Counted from the stretch's first letter, positions 28,553 to 38,629 are shown. The stretch is 64,000 nt of DNA from Zygosaccharomyces rouxii (GCF_000026365.1 NC_012993.1:620001-684000); one strand, 5' to 3'. Program-made: numbers and translations. The notes: generated from the letters alone by a model not told the origin.

Positions 28553-29039
28553 TTATACTGGTAATACATTTACCCCAGCAATTTTATCCACAATTGGTGC
28601 CACAGCTGGGTGTGACAGTATGGGGCCGATCAAGGGCATTGACCTTAGGAATTGGATGATAGCACCAAAGAAATCTCCAAATAGGCCCGCAATCCCTAGG
28701 GACTCAATAATAAATCCAGTGAATGTCCATTTCATAAGAATTAAAAGAATACCAAACACAAAAAAGATACATCCGCGTCTTTTAGCAGGTCTTGTAAAGA
28801 AATTGTAGGTCTTCTGGGGACCAATGATCAGCAGTACACCTGTAAGGAACAGGACATTACCTAGGGCAAGTAGTGCACGGTCAAAGAATGTCAAAATACC
28901 GAAGAGGAAGAATAGGAACCCTCCAAATGTAAAGGCAACTCCGAATTCTGATAAAAAAATGTACTGTTAGTCAAATGAGCAGAAGGGATTTCGCAGAGAA
29001 ATGTTATTTATACGTACTTTGAGATTCAGATAACCACAT
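28553..29039 (-). CDS. GOT1: Golgi transport protein Got1 (spliced)
   Basis: Two exons, 29018-29039 and 28553-28947, give a 138-residue protein, the same length as S. cerevisiae Got1. Got1 is a small tetra-spanning membrane protein of early Golgi and COPII vesicles that assists ER-Golgi fusion. Exon one encodes MWLSESQ and the first base of Lys; exon two continues [17 protein letters not shown]. Four hydrophobic segments lie at about 9-28, 33-50, 64-82 and 88-108. The C-terminus ends GVNVLPV, close to the yeast GVRVLPV. Translating only the long open frame would miss the N-terminus and suggest a false start. The S. cerevisiae gene also carries an intron right after the first few codons. Confidence 0.95.
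28948..29017 (-). other. GOT1: GOT1 spliceosomal intron (70 nt)
   Basis: The 5' splice site reads GTACGT (29017 downward), a known variant of GTATGT. The branch site is GACTAAC at 28966-28972, one base off TACTAAC, with the branch A about 19 nt from the 3' site. The 3' end reads TATCAG. Splicing restores an in-frame Lys codon and the family-specific N-terminus. Confidence 0.92.
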
Positions 29040-29580
29040 TTGTGTTTACTATGGATCCTAACGGATTGATAATGGTTCAGATACCAGTATTAACAATGGA
29101 TGATTAGATGTTTTGACATCCATCAAATCGATAGATGTTCGCGCTCCGAGCAGATGACATGTCAGGAATGGCTGGACTATCGAATGTACATTACATGGAA
29201 TACTTAAGACTAGTATAAGTGCTTCTTCGAGACTTTCAGAGTTTATTGGATTTGATCAGCAAAATTTCGCGTATTTCACTATGGTGGATAGTAAACAGCA
29301 GGGCGCTTGGGTTAAATTTTAACGTTGTAACCTTGTTTCTTCACTGGAAAATTATAGGCTAAACCTATAGTGTCAAATCGGCTTGATATCACGCTTAGGT
29401 GCTAACTGTTATCCATTGAGGTCCTTCATATCTCCCTTATTGATTGGTTAATGTAAGCACCATGAGCATACTCTCCCAAATATGGATTCCATATGGAAGA
29501 TCACACCATATAGGCCGTGATATTAAACTATAGGATGATGTCCCGTGTATTCCTAATGAATTAAATTCTGCTTCTTTAAT
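29040..29580. other. GOT1 upstream region, no gene recognised
   Basis: 541 bases between the GOT1 ATG and the start of the formate dehydrogenase relic. It holds GOT1 promoter sequence and probably the old promoter of the relic. No open frame, RNA gene or clear regulator site was recognised. Confidence 0.5.
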
Positions 29581-30503
29581 ATGGCCAAATCAAATGGTTT
29601 ATTCGCAAGACTTCTCCTACATAGAGCAATTGCAACTTCAGGACTAGTCGAAAATATTAGAGCTTTGGAAAGAATTTGGGTCTTGATCCATATGTAGAGT
29701 CGGATCTTTATGAGCTGGTAAGCGTGGAACATACTTCCAAGTCCGACAAGGAACCAAAGGATCCACAGCTTATAATACAACGCTGTTCCAGCCCGCCCGA
29801 TCGACAAGATCTATATTTTACCAGGCCCCCAGTTTGAAACTTATCGTTGTGGCAGGTGCTGGTTTTGATCATGTACATTTGGAAGCCACGAATGATTAAA
29901 AGATAACTACGACGGAACTAGGTCGACTGATGTGGAATCACTTGCTGAATATATCACGATAAAGTGCTTGAAGGAAACTATAATGGTGGTCGCAGACGGG
30001 GAGTCAAAAATGAAAGGGATGTTGCAAGCATTGCTTAGAACAAGTGTGATTTATCCCGTAAAGTACTGCCGACTGTTGAGTTAGGTAAAATTGGTTGCAG
30101 AATTTTAAAGAGAGTATTGGTATTTAAGCATGCTATTGATATCTGATTTTCCATGGACATGATATGGTAGCACAACCAGATGTACTTACTGCCAATGCAC
30201 CTCTACATGAAGGCGCCAATGAGCTTTTTAACAAGGAGTCGATTTCGCATATGATATGTTATGGTGCTGGTTTATCCATGGAGGTTTCCGGATGATACAA
30301 GCAACTTCCCTAATGCTATAATCTTCCACACCAATCCTAAATCTTTGAATTCTCGACATAGCTTGGCTAAAGGTTTCTGGAGGATTTTGAACAGTTATTT
30401 CAATAAATTGTTCATTTATCGCTCACAAGACGCAATACTACAAGAAACTCGCTGCATAAGGCTCTCTTATGGACGGGAAATCCCATTTCCAGGTAACATC
30501 TAA
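29581..30503 (+). pseudogene. FDH1: Decayed NAD-dependent formate dehydrogenase
   Basis: Pieces of yeast Fdh1 can be followed in order through several frames. ATG 29581 opens MAKSNGLF. At 29682-29720 LDPYVESDLYELV resembles IRNFIEEQGYELV. At 29828-29920 LKLIVVAGAGFDHVHLEA matches LKLCVTAGVGSDHVDLEA. At 29973-30146 NYNGG, then VELGKIGCRILKRVLVF matches VGAGRIGYRVLERLVAF. At 30167-30253 VAQPDV and LFNKESISHM match VAQSDV and LFNKKLISHM. At 30273-30443 ILNSYFNKLFIYRSQDAIL matches ILNSYFSKKFDYRPQDII. Frameshifts, stop codons and a missing stretch of about 40 codons (the NTARG segment) show it cannot make enzyme. Fdh1 oxidises formate to CO2. No S. cerevisiae gene lies at this place, so it is an insertion or a lost neighbour. 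Confidence 0.9.
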
Positions 30504-30875
30504 GTCCCAAACAAACACCATGTTGGTGAATACGGTGTTGATACTATCATTCATGAAGAATACGTTTTGTGACCGTACACCAGAGTATCTGGGATTGGAC
30601 TCACTTCGAACACAGCTCTGTGGAGCTTAGACCTCTAGAAGACGCTATGACACATTCAAAGCCCTGAGAGCCTATCTTCTTTCTCTATTGCCGCTCAGCT
30701 CCTTATACTTCCTCGTGACTACCGACTTTTCATCATTGATCACGGCACCCTTCAAGTTTAAGAGTTAATAGGGACCATTACTAGGCTATGCACAAGGCTA
30801 TATCCTTCGCAAGTGTTAGTGGACAGCTCTACAATCAATAGTGCTTCACTTCGAACGTATTTACTATCATTAACA
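30504..30875. promoter_or_regulatory. HUA1 upstream region
   Basis: 372 bases after the relic. An 11-bp direct repeat TCACTTCGAAC occurs at 30601-30611 and 30846-30856, and a short inverted repeat (CACAG-CT-CTGTG) at 30611-30622. No open frame of note and no recognised factor site. Confidence 0.4.
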
Positions 30876-31565
30876 ATGGGACAAACTAGTCGAGAAGATT
30901 TAAACGATACTGATTTACCTACTTATGACGATGTCATCAGAGAGGATCAACAGAGGTTGAACACCGGGGCTCAACCACCACCACCACCAGCTAGACCACC
31001 GCGTAGATCTGATCACAATTCTCCAAGGCCAGGGGGATCTTCGTCATCATTGTCATCGTCGCGCCCTCCTCCAAGAATAAATTCGACCACAGGTGGATCT
31101 ACAACAAGACCTACGAAACCAATTCCCTGGAATTACCCAAGAGGATTTCACTGCCCTAAATGTGGTAATACTGGTTATAAATTAAAGAATGGGAAATCAT
31201 GCCGTTCGTGTTGGCGTCGCTTTGCCCCTGTTAATGATATTCATTCTCAAAATACTCAAGTTTTACAGACCCCGGGTTATTCATCATGGGGGTCATCGAA
31301 TTGGTACAGTAATCCGTCAAATTTTGCTTCACCATGGTCTATGGCACCTCCAAGACCACCAACAATGACAACGAGTACGTTTGCTCCACCGCCAGGTGGC
31401 TCTATGGCGCCCATGGGTAACGCTCCTCCATTAGTTGTTAAACCAGGAGATCCAAGACTTGGTGGTGTTCTGTGTGGTGAATGTAGAGGTTCTGGAAGAG
31501 TTTCGTTCCTTTTCGATGAAGATTTATGTCCATTATGCCGTGGATTGGGTAGAATCATTAGATGA
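30876..31565 (+). CDS. HUA1: Hua1, zinc-finger protein of actin patches
   Basis: A 229-residue protein (S. cerevisiae 198). Hua1 is a cytoplasmic protein linked to actin-patch assembly and to the Rsp5 ubiquitin-ligase network. The ATG at 30876 (MGQTSRED) is preferred; the frame runs upstream to a GTG at 30813 but that is not a normal start. The motif LPTYDDVI near the N-terminus resembles the yeast LPSYEDVI and may act as a WW-domain ligand. A Pro/Ser-rich linker follows. One zinc-ribbon-like unit is CPKCGNTGYKLKNGKSCRSC (from C93). A second, DnaJ-like, is CGECRGSG...CPLCRGLG near the C-terminus, with the conserved PGDPRLGGVLCGECRGSGR. Gene order matches YGR268C-YGR267C. Confidence 0.93.
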   Translation: MGQTSREDLNDTDLPTYDDVIREDQQRLNTGAQPPPPPARPPRRSDHNSPRPGGSSSSLSSSRPPPRINSTTGGSTTRPTKPIPWNYPRGFHCPKCGNTGYKLKNGKSCRSCWRRFAPVNDIHSQNTQVLQTPGYSSWGSSNWYSNPSNFASPWSMAPPRPPTMTTSTFAPPPGGSMAPMGNAPPLVVKPGDPRLGGVLCGECRGSGRVSFLFDEDLCPLCRGLGRIIR

Positions 31566-31777
31566 AGTAAACTTCACGTGCTATGACGATTATCATTTTT
31601 TTTTTTTTCTCTCAGTCGCTCGATCCGTCTATCGTTCATTCTTACTATCAGAAAGGTGAAAAATTATCAACAGCGTTGGTAATGTTAATATCAATGTGTT
31701 CAAGGACTTATAATTGGACAAGAACTCTATCATCTTAATTTTAGAGTTTTCATTTTTTTTCCACTTTACCATACATT

Positions 31778-32509
31778 ATGCACAATCCTCGGCACATTGA
31801 GTCATTGCAAAGAAGGGGTACCCCCTTGAACACCAGGCCAGCATCCCCCTATACTTTAAATCCACCAGTAGAAGCTGATGGGTTCTCGTGGCCAAGTGTA
31901 GGTACTCGAATTAGAGCTGATGAAAATGAAGAACAAGAGAGCAAACGTGTAGATCGTATCTCTGGTGCCGTTAAGACAATTCTAGAGGAATTGGGTGAAG
32001 ATGTAACTCGAGAAGGTTTGGCAGATACACCACAGAGATATGCAAAGGCAATGCTTTTCTTCACCAAAGGTTACCAAACAAATATCATGGATGATGTCAT
32101 TAAAAATGCTGTTTTTGAAGAGGATCATGACGAAATGGTAATTGTGCGTGATATTGAAATTTATTCATTGTGTGAGCACCATTTAGTGCCATTTTTCGGT
32201 AAAGTGCATATTGGTTACATTCCAAATAAAAGAGTCCTCGGATTGAGTAAATTGGCAAGGTTAGCGGAAATGTACTGTAGACGTTTGCAAGTACAAGAAA
32301 GATTGACAAAGCAGATTGCAATGGCGTTGGGTGATATTTTGAAGCCGATGGGGGTTGCTGTTGTTATTGAAGCAACTCACATGTGTATGGTATCGAGAGG
32401 AATCCAAAAGAGTGGATCTGCCACTGTCACCTCGTGTATGTTGGGTTGCTTTAGAGCTCATAGAACTAGAGAAGAGTTCTTGAGTCTTCTAAACAAAAGA
32501 ACGATATGA
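31778..32509 (+). CDS. FOL2: GTP cyclohydrolase I
   Basis: A 243-residue enzyme, same length as S. cerevisiae Fol2. It opens GTP to dihydroneopterin triphosphate, the first step of folate and pterin synthesis, as a homodecamer. Zinc ligands are C132 and H135 in [18 protein letters not shown], and C203 in [12 protein letters not shown]. The first about 60 residues are a variable extension, as in yeast. A CACGTG (31577-31582) lies in the 212-base gap upstream. ABZ2, another folate-pathway gene, is 11 kb downstream in the window. Confidence 0.97.
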   Translation: MHNPRHIESLQRRGTPLNTRPASPYTLNPPVEADGFSWPSVGTRIRADENEEQESKRVDRISGAVKTILEELGEDVTREGLADTPQRYAKAMLFFTKGYQTNIMDDVIKNAVFEEDHDEMVIVRDIEIYSLCEHHLVPFFGKVHIGYIPNKRVLGLSKLARLAEMYCRRLQVQERLTKQIAMALGDILKPMGVAVVIEATHMCMVSRGIQKSGSATVTSCMLGCFRAHRTREEFLSLLNKRTI

Positions 32510-32781
32510 TTCGTGGAGGTGAAATGGAGAGGAAGAGAGGAAGAGAGGAAGACCAAATGATAGATCGATTGGAATGAGAGATACTGGCTTATCTTTGTTC
32601 AACCATACGAGAGACAGCTACAAAATTTAATGACGGAGTGCATGCGCTCATATTTTTTTCTTTCTTCTTTTTTTTTTTTTCTAGTTTTGTTTTATTTGTA
32701 CTTAATATTTCAACAATATATTAAAAAGTCATCAACTGTTCATCAAGTAGTCCTTGACCAGAAGGACATCTGTATATTTAA

Positions 32782-34320
32782 TTATACAACAATTCCTTCG
32801 TCGTCATCTTCGTCATTATCGTAATTAAGATCTTTTCCAGTGTCCTGCACCACTTTAAAACTGGTAGAGGAAGTTTCCCTTGAAACAGATATTGGTGTGC
32901 TTAAAGTTGACCTTGATTGTGGTGAAGTGCTATAACAACCATTCATCAAAGAGTCTGGTGGTGGTTGTGGTCCCAGTACAAAAGTTGAATTTTTTTTCAG
33001 ACCCCTAATGGCTCCTGGTAAAATGACCAATTCCCTATTAAGTGCCGTTGTAGATAACGTTCTCTTTAATGTATTTCTAACTTCCATTAGATCGCGTTGT
33101 CTGCTAGCCGCCACTTCGGGTTCGACTATGGGTTCACTGTTCGCGGGCGTCATTAAAACGCTAGAGGGAGGATCCATCTTCATATGGGTAATATTGGTAT
33201 ATGATGAAGCTTTATTAGGGGCTTTGAGAGATCTAGAGGAACCGCTTCTTTTCATTGGATGAGGAACAAATAAGGCCTGGTTCAATGTGGTGGACGTAGC
33301 GAAGTAATCTCTAATAAAAGGGTGTCTCTTTAATTCTGCTGCACTCGCTCTTTGGCGATCATCTAAACAGAAACACATTTGAAGAAAACTCCAAAATTCT
33401 GACATTTTAGGATCCTTTTCCACGTTTGCGTCCACGTAATAATCTTGGCTGATAATACATTCCAAAGTCTCATCTTCATCATCACAATCAAATGGCATAT
33501 ACCCTAATGCCATGAAATATGTAAGAACCCCCAGTGCCCAAATGTCTACAGCGAATCCATAGGGTTTCAATGCTTTCACTTCACGTTCAGACATATAATT
33601 GATACCCTTACAACGTACAACTTCAGGAGCAATGTATGATAAAGTACCAACATATTCCTTAAGCTGTGTGTTAGGATTGATATTTGTAGCAAATCCAAAA
33701 TCCGCTAGGATCAGATCATGAGCGGTTAAGTCGTAAGGAAATTTACCTTGAAACTCAACAGGTTCGTTTGTGTTGACCCTCAATCGAAATAAAACATTTT
33801 CAGCCTTGACATCTCTATGAACAACTCCTTGTCCATGTAAGAATTCCAGTACGCTGACTAGACATGCAGTAAAAGATTTGACCTGAGTCTCTATATCCAA
33901 ATGACCTTCGGCAATAATCTTTTCATAAAGGTCACCTCTATCGCACAGTTGCATTACTAGTGCTATACTTTCATTAGTTTCAAAATAGTCGAATAGCTGT
34001 AAAACATGGTGGTGCCCTTCAAACACGTCCATGGACGTACGCTTTTGATCTTCCAACTCCTTGACTCTTGCACTGATTTCTCCCAACAGCTTCAGCTCTT
34101 TCTTAACCAATTGCATCTTATCTCTAACAACCATCTTGTGAACCATCTTGAGGGCAAATAAATCCCTTGTATGCAAATTCATGCATTCTCGAACAACACT
34201 AAAATTACCATCACCTAACTGGCCGCCTTTGGTCACATATTTACACTTCGCAGCACGGTCGGTCGACCCTGCAGCAAGTAACGGGACACTGTGGGCTTTA
34301 CCGATTATTGCTGGTGCCAT
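32782..34320 (-). CDS. TDA1: Protein kinase Tda1
   Basis: A 512-residue Ser/Thr kinase (S. cerevisiae 586). Tda1 acts in glucose signalling and phosphorylates hexokinase Hxk2 under low glucose, from family knowledge. Kinase motifs: GDGNFSVV glycine loop, FALKMVHK lysine, VHRDVKAEN (D170), ADFGFA, and APEVV. A typical fungal insert separates helix C (MDVFEGHHHVLQLF). The C-terminal about 140 residues are Ser-rich, with conserved KNSTFVLGP and LMNGCYSTSPQSRS blocks also seen in yeast Tda1, and an acidic tail. The ATG at 34320 is used; the GTG at 34326 is rejected. Confidence 0.93.
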   Translation of the reverse strand: MAPAIIGKAHSVPLLAAGSTDRAAKCKYVTKGGQLGDGNFSVVRECMNLHTRDLFALKMVHKMVVRDKMQLVKKELKLLGEISARVKELEDQKRTSMDVFEGHHHVLQLFDYFETNESIALVMQLCDRGDLYEKIIAEGHLDIETQVKSFTACLVSVLEFLHGQGVVHRDVKAENVLFRLRVNTNEPVEFQGKFPYDLTAHDLILADFGFATNINPNTQLKEYVGTLSYIAPEVVRCKGINYMSEREVKALKPYGFAVDIWALGVLTYFMALGYMPFDCDDEDETLECIISQDYYVDANVEKDPKMSEFWSFLQMCFCLDDRQRASAAELKRHPFIRDYFATSTTLNQALFVPHPMKRSGSSRSLKAPNKASSYTNITHMKMDPPSSVLMTPANSEPIVEPEVAASRQRDLMEVRNTLKRTLSTTALNRELVILPGAIRGLKKNSTFVLGPQPPPDSLMNGCYSTSPQSRSTLSTPISVSRETSSTSFKVVQDTGKDLNYDNDEDDDEGIVV

Positions 34321-34718
34321 TTCCACCTCCCAATAGTCACAGAAGTAGCTGAATAGTTCGTATAATACTGTCTTTATATGCCTAACGGACGTAACCTAGC
34401 AGCAGGAAAGGATTAAAGTTTTAGCTAATTTTATAAAAAGCGATTAGGTTCAAAGGATCATATACGATTCTAACAAATTCACTCCATAGTTTAATGTGGA
34501 ATAAACTAGTCTCCCTTGTTCTTGTACTGTGATTTACGCTGTACCTCTCTTCATAAGTGAGGTGACTTGTTGAAAAAGTACTCATGCGTTCGAGAGTGAT
34601 TAAATGACTTCTAGAAGATCGATTAAAATAGAATAAAGAAGAAAATATAGAAGTAGAATTAGGAGTTAGAAGAGTCCTCGTATCTCGAAAAAATAAATAG
34701 TTACAACTCTTGTAGTAG
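34321..34718. promoter_or_regulatory. TDA1 upstream region
   Basis: 398 bases between two minus-strand genes, holding the TDA1 promoter and the 3' end of the PhoD-like gene. No recognised factor site, RNA gene or repeat; the short frame running through it shows no family resemblance. Confidence 0.4.
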
Positions 34719-36836
34719 TTACTTTTCCCCCCAGTGTTTGAGCCCACTGTGTGATATTTTGTCTTTTGTTATACGAAGCTCAGGGATTGGCATCGAGTAA
34801 GCGGTTGTCTTTGAGTTTATATTAGTGGATTCAGTTTCCACATGAATTGTTGCCATAACACCTCCCTCAGTGACAGGATAAGGTGGATTACGATGGCCTT
34901 TTAAGTCATCGGATTTGACTTCATTGACAGATTCTAGTCCGAATTCCCTAGTAACCATACCGGGTATCAGGCGATCGCCCAATTTCAAACGGTAGAAGTT
35001 TTGCATGTACTCGTTATTTAGTACGTTCTGTATGGGGACGATATCAGACCAATTTCGTTGTGGTAGGAAACAATTCAATTGACGAGGGGTTTGTCCATTA
35101 GTTTCGAAATTAAACATGGGAACTGCATCTTCATCTGTTTCGCGATCAAAACGATGGATTGGTGTCTTCTTTTGCATCACTTTGGCCACAGCAGCCGGTG
35201 GAGGTGCATTCGTTACTGCTGATGAGATAACGTTGACCATCAATCTTTCGTCATTTTCTGGTTGTTCATCGATAACGGCATTAGCTTGTTGAGTTTCGGT
35301 GGAAGCCATTGGACGGTGTCTGCGTTGTTTTGATCTAAATCTACCCATGGACGCTAAGTGAACATCACCGGATAAAATTGTAATTCTAACACCGTATTTG
35401 GCACCGAAATCCTGCAATCTTGCCAATAACCAATTCCTTTCCTTCTTATGGTGTCTGGCACACCAATGATCGTTCAAATCGTCTAATAATTCGACGTCAC
35501 CGTTGAATTCGTTAACAAAACCTGGTGCAACGATACCTTTTCTTGACAGATATTTCAAAGGGAATAGAAGTTTAGATGTAAATAACCATTCTAACATTAC
35601 CATCCTTGGGTAAGCAATGGGTACCCCCAACATTAGCAACAAATGGTCGAACTTCTGGCTTTTTGCCTCTTGAATCAGTCTTTCGAATACCGCATCGTAA
35701 GTGCTTCTGAGTACAATAGTCTTTAAACTTCTTTCAGTTCTACAGTCGAGTCCCAACATTGCCATGTTAGGGCCGACTCTCGTAAAGACTGAATGTGATG
35801 GTTCGCCAATAAATGGACCGGGTTCTTTACCCAGAACCCACATTTTATCCTGCAAATAAGCGTCTTTCTCGTCTAAGGAAACGTGATGTTGAAACAACAT
35901 GTAGTATTTATAAGAAGCCTTACCGATTGAGCTGAAAACGCTAGTTTTCATTAATGAATCTGAATAAGACCCCCATCCGTCAATTGTATCATGATCATCC
36001 CAAATGTTAATGGATGGGATTGTAGCTAACGCAATTGGGAAACATTTCTGAGTGGTCTTTGAATTTTCAGTGCTGCCCTTCCAATGACCATAACCGTACC
36101 ACTCCAAATATTCCCTCATGTAAAAATGATTTAAATCCTGCTTAAATGTATCATCAGCTACCATATTACGCTTCTTCAGAGGATCCTTCGTTTCTACCCA
36201 TTGCCTAACTTTGTCAGAGAAAAGACTAATCCCATCAGAATAAATTTGATCACCACCTCCTAACATAACGTTGTAGTGAACACCAGAATGTTTTTTTATA
36301 ATGTCAAACCACATAGATCCCTTAAATGTCGTGGTATCCGTAGAAACAGAAAATCCATTACAAGAGTAAGAAATAACGTTGAAGTTGGTGTCCCTAGAAG
36401 GGATGAAGAATCTGTAATGCATCTCAGCATCACCATTGACAGTATATTTAACCGTTTGTTCGTATTCACTCAATGGCAATGTCACATTGTATCTGAACAT
36501 GTGGATTTCACTGTTGCTAAAGGTTTCTGAATAAAACATAGTTGGTTCAAATTCACCGTGTTTTAAGTTTAAATTGGCAGCACCGGGATAAGATGGCCCA
36601 GTCACGTATGCTATCTTGGGGGCACTGTCCTTGCTCCCATTTCTTGTAACAATTAAAATGGAACCATGGTATAAATCTGCCTTGTAATCAACGTACCTGA
36701 GACGAAGAACAGGACCACATACAATCCCCTGTTCCTTTATAGGAGATGAGGGCGCACAGGTAGTGGATGCCTTGACTGTTTCCTGGTAAAGTTCTTGCGA
36801 ATCCCACGATTCAAACCAGTCAGAAGCAGATGACAT
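34719..36836 (-). CDS. PhoD-like metallophosphatase, YGR266W family
   Basis: A 705-residue protein matching S. cerevisiae YGR266W (701 residues), whose function is unknown. Motifs of the PhoD-like phosphatase family are visible: LGGGDQIYSDG near 192-202, IWDDHDTIDGWGSY near 278-291 and ILSGDVHLASMG near 482-493. The spaced Asp and His residues fit a binuclear metal site. Around 525-590 a Pro/Ala-rich insert and a basic block follow. No signal peptide or clear membrane helix is seen. The yeast protein is reported in mitochondrial outer membrane and plasma membrane fractions. Substrate is not known. It is divergent from HAS1. Confidence 0.88.
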   Translation of the reverse strand: MSSASDWFESWDSQELYQETVKASTTCAPSSPIKEQGIVCGPVLRLRYVDYKADLYHGSILIVTRNGSKDSAPKIAYVTGPSYPGAANLNLKHGEFEPTMFYSETFSNSEIHMFRYNVTLPLSEYEQTVKYTVNGDAEMHYRFFIPSRDTNFNVISYSCNGFSVSTDTTTFKGSMWFDIIKKHSGVHYNVMLGGGDQIYSDGISLFSDKVRQWVETKDPLKKRNMVADDTFKQDLNHFYMREYLEWYGYGHWKGSTENSKTTQKCFPIALATIPSINIWDDHDTIDGWGSYSDSLMKTSVFSSIGKASYKYYMLFQHHVSLDEKDAYLQDKMWVLGKEPGPFIGEPSHSVFTRVGPNMAMLGLDCRTERSLKTIVLRSTYDAVFERLIQEAKSQKFDHLLLMLGVPIAYPRMVMLEWLFTSKLLFPLKYLSRKGIVAPGFVNEFNGDVELLDDLNDHWCARHHKKERNWLLARLQDFGAKYGVRITILSGDVHLASMGRFRSKQRRHRPMASTETQQANAVIDEQPENDERLMVNVISSAVTNAPPPAAVAKVMQKKTPIHRFDRETDEDAVPMFNFETNGQTPRQLNCFLPQRNWSDIVPIQNVLNNEYMQNFYRLKLGDRLIPGMVTREFGLESVNEVKSDDLKGHRNPPYPVTEGGVMATIHVETESTNINSKTTAYSMPIPELRITKDKISHSGLKHWGEK

Positions 36837-37144
36837 ATTGAAACGAATGAATTGGAGCTGGAAAAGACTAGGATTATTGACCTGAGAACTTTGCTTTTGA
36901 TAGATAGCGACTATGACAATCCTTATTGCTATTTTGTCTTTCCTTAATTAATCTTGTACCTCGAACCATACTATTTTCTATAGCCGTATAATCTGCGAGT
37001 TACCCGATCTTTGATGAAAAATTATTTGAAAAATTTTAGCGATGAGATGAGATGAGATGCGATGAGCTACAAGAGAATTGGGTAAGGCTTACAGAATAGC
37101 TCATCATTTGATCTTGTTTCTAGGTTCTTGAAAGTCTTTGCAGG
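36837..37144. promoter_or_regulatory. Divergent promoter with Reb1, RRPE and PAC (HAS1)
   Basis: Read toward HAS1, the 308 bases hold a Reb1-type TTACCCG (37000-37006), then a perfect RRPE TGAAAAATTTT (37027-37037), then the PAC GCGATGAGATGAG (37039-37051) extended by GATGA units and followed by a second GCGATGAGCT (37059-37068). This is the textbook order of a ribosome-biogenesis promoter and fits HAS1. No separate site is evident for the other gene. Confidence 0.85.
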
Positions 37145-38629
37145 ATGGTTGAAGAATCGAAGAAACGTAATAGAGAAGAAGCGGAGGAAAACGACGTCGA
37201 ACAGCATGAAGAAAGCTCTGAAAAGTTGTCGCAGACCTTTGGAGAGTTAGAGTTGTCGCAACCTACTCTAAAGGCCATTGACAAAATGGGCTTTACAACG
37301 ATGACCTCTGTTCAGGCAAGGACCATACCACCACTTTTGGCTGGTAGAGATGTTCTTGGTGCTGCCAAGACTGGGTCCGGTAAGACGTTGGCGTTTTTGA
37401 TTCCAGCTATTGAAAGGTTACATTCGTTGAAGTTTAAACCAAGAAATGGTACTGGTGTTATCGTCATCACGCCTACCAGAGAGTTAGCATTGCAGATCTT
37501 TGGTGTCGCTCGAGAACTAATGGAATTCCATTCACAGACCTTTGGTATTGTTATCGGTGGTGCCAATAGAAGACAAGAAGCAGATAAATTGGTTAAAGGT
37601 GTTAATCTGCTAATTGCAACACCTGGTAGATTACTGGATCATTTGCAAAATACAAAGGGATTTGTATTTAAAAATTTGAAAGCATTGATTATCGATGAAG
37701 CTGACCGTATCTTAGAAATTGGGTTTGAAGAAGAAATGAGACAGATTATCAAGATTTTACCTAATGAAGACAGACAATCGATGTTATTTTCAGCTACCCA
37801 GACCACCAAGGTGGAAGATTTGGCAAGAATTTCCTTGAGAGCAGGGCCTCTTTTCATCAATGTGGTCTCTGAGAAGGATAACTCTACAGTAGAGGGGTTA
37901 GAACAAGGTTATGTGGTTTGTGATAGTGATAAAAGATTTTTATTGCTGTTCTCGTTTTTGAAGAGAAACCAGAAGAAGAAGATTATCGTTTTCCTGTCAT
38001 CTTGTAATTCTGTCAAATACTATGCGGAATTGCTCAATTACATCGACTTACCGGTGTTAGAGTTGCACGGTAAACAGAAACAACAAAAGCGTACAAATAC
38101 TTTCTTTGAATTCTGCAACGCTGAAAGAGGTATCTTGGTCTCTACTGATGTGGCCGCCAGAGGTTTGGATATTCCAGCTGTTGATTGGATTATCCAATTC
38201 GATCCACCTGATGATCCAAGAGATTACATTCACAGAGTCGGTAGAACGGCTAGAGGTGCAAAGGGTAAGGGTAAATCCTTAATGTTTTTGACTCCTAATG
38301 AATTAGGATTCTTGAGATATTTGAAAGCGGCTAAAGTTCCATTGAACGAGTACGAATTCCCAACTAATAAAATTGCAAACGTTCAATCACAATTGGAGAA
38401 ATTGATTAGATCTAACTATTACCTGCATCAAACCGCAAAGGATGGATACCGTGCATATCTACAAGCTTATGCATCTCATTCTTTAAAGACCGTCTACCAA
38501 ATTGATAAATTAGATTTGGCTAAAGTCGCTAAGTCCTATGGATTTCCAGTACCACCAAAGGTTAACATTACCATAGGAGCCAGCGGCAAGACTCTAGTAA
38601 ACAAGAAACGGAAGGTAAATAGAAACTAG
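37145..38629 (+). CDS. HAS1: DEAD-box RNA helicase Has1
   Basis: A 494-residue nucleolar helicase (S. cerevisiae 505) needed for both 40S and 60S ribosome precursors and for U14 snoRNA release. Motifs: Q motif [11 protein letters not shown], Walker A AKTGSGKT (K80), [21 protein letters not shown] (D184-D187), SAT, and [16 protein letters not shown] in the second domain. The C-terminal extension ends with a basic KKRKVNRN tail. The strong PAC and RRPE sites upstream imply co-regulation with ribosome synthesis. Confidence 0.97.
   Translation: MVEESKKRNREEAEENDVEQHEESSEKLSQTFGELELSQPTLKAIDKMGFTTMTSVQARTIPPLLAGRDVLGAAKTGSGKTLAFLIPAIERLHSLKFKPRNGTGVIVITPTRELALQIFGVARELMEFHSQTFGIVIGGANRRQEADKLVKGVNLLIATPGRLLDHLQNTKGFVFKNLKALIIDEADRILEIGFEEEMRQIIKILPNEDRQSMLFSATQTTKVEDLARISLRAGPLFINVVSEKDNSTVEGLEQGYVVCDSDKRFLLLFSFLKRNQKKKIIVFLSSCNSVKYYAELLNYIDLPVLELHGKQKQQKRTNTFFEFCNAERGILVSTDVAARGLDIPAVDWIIQFDPPDDPRDYIHRVGRTARGAKGKGKSLMFLTPNELGFLRYLKAAKVPLNEYEFPTNKIANVQSQLEKLIRSNYYLHQTAKDGYRAYLQAYASHSLKTVYQIDKLDLAKVAKSYGFPVPPKVNITIGASGKTLVNKKRKVNRN

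Noticed and set aside
29553..29807. 84-codon minus-strand frame with hydrophobic segments
   Set aside because: It lies antisense to the start of the formate dehydrogenase relic. No family resemblance, and the relic explains the sequence.
34421..34747. 108-codon minus-strand frame between TDA1 and the PhoD-like gene
   Set aside because: It overlaps the PhoD-like gene end, shows no family match and begins and ends in non-coding sequence.
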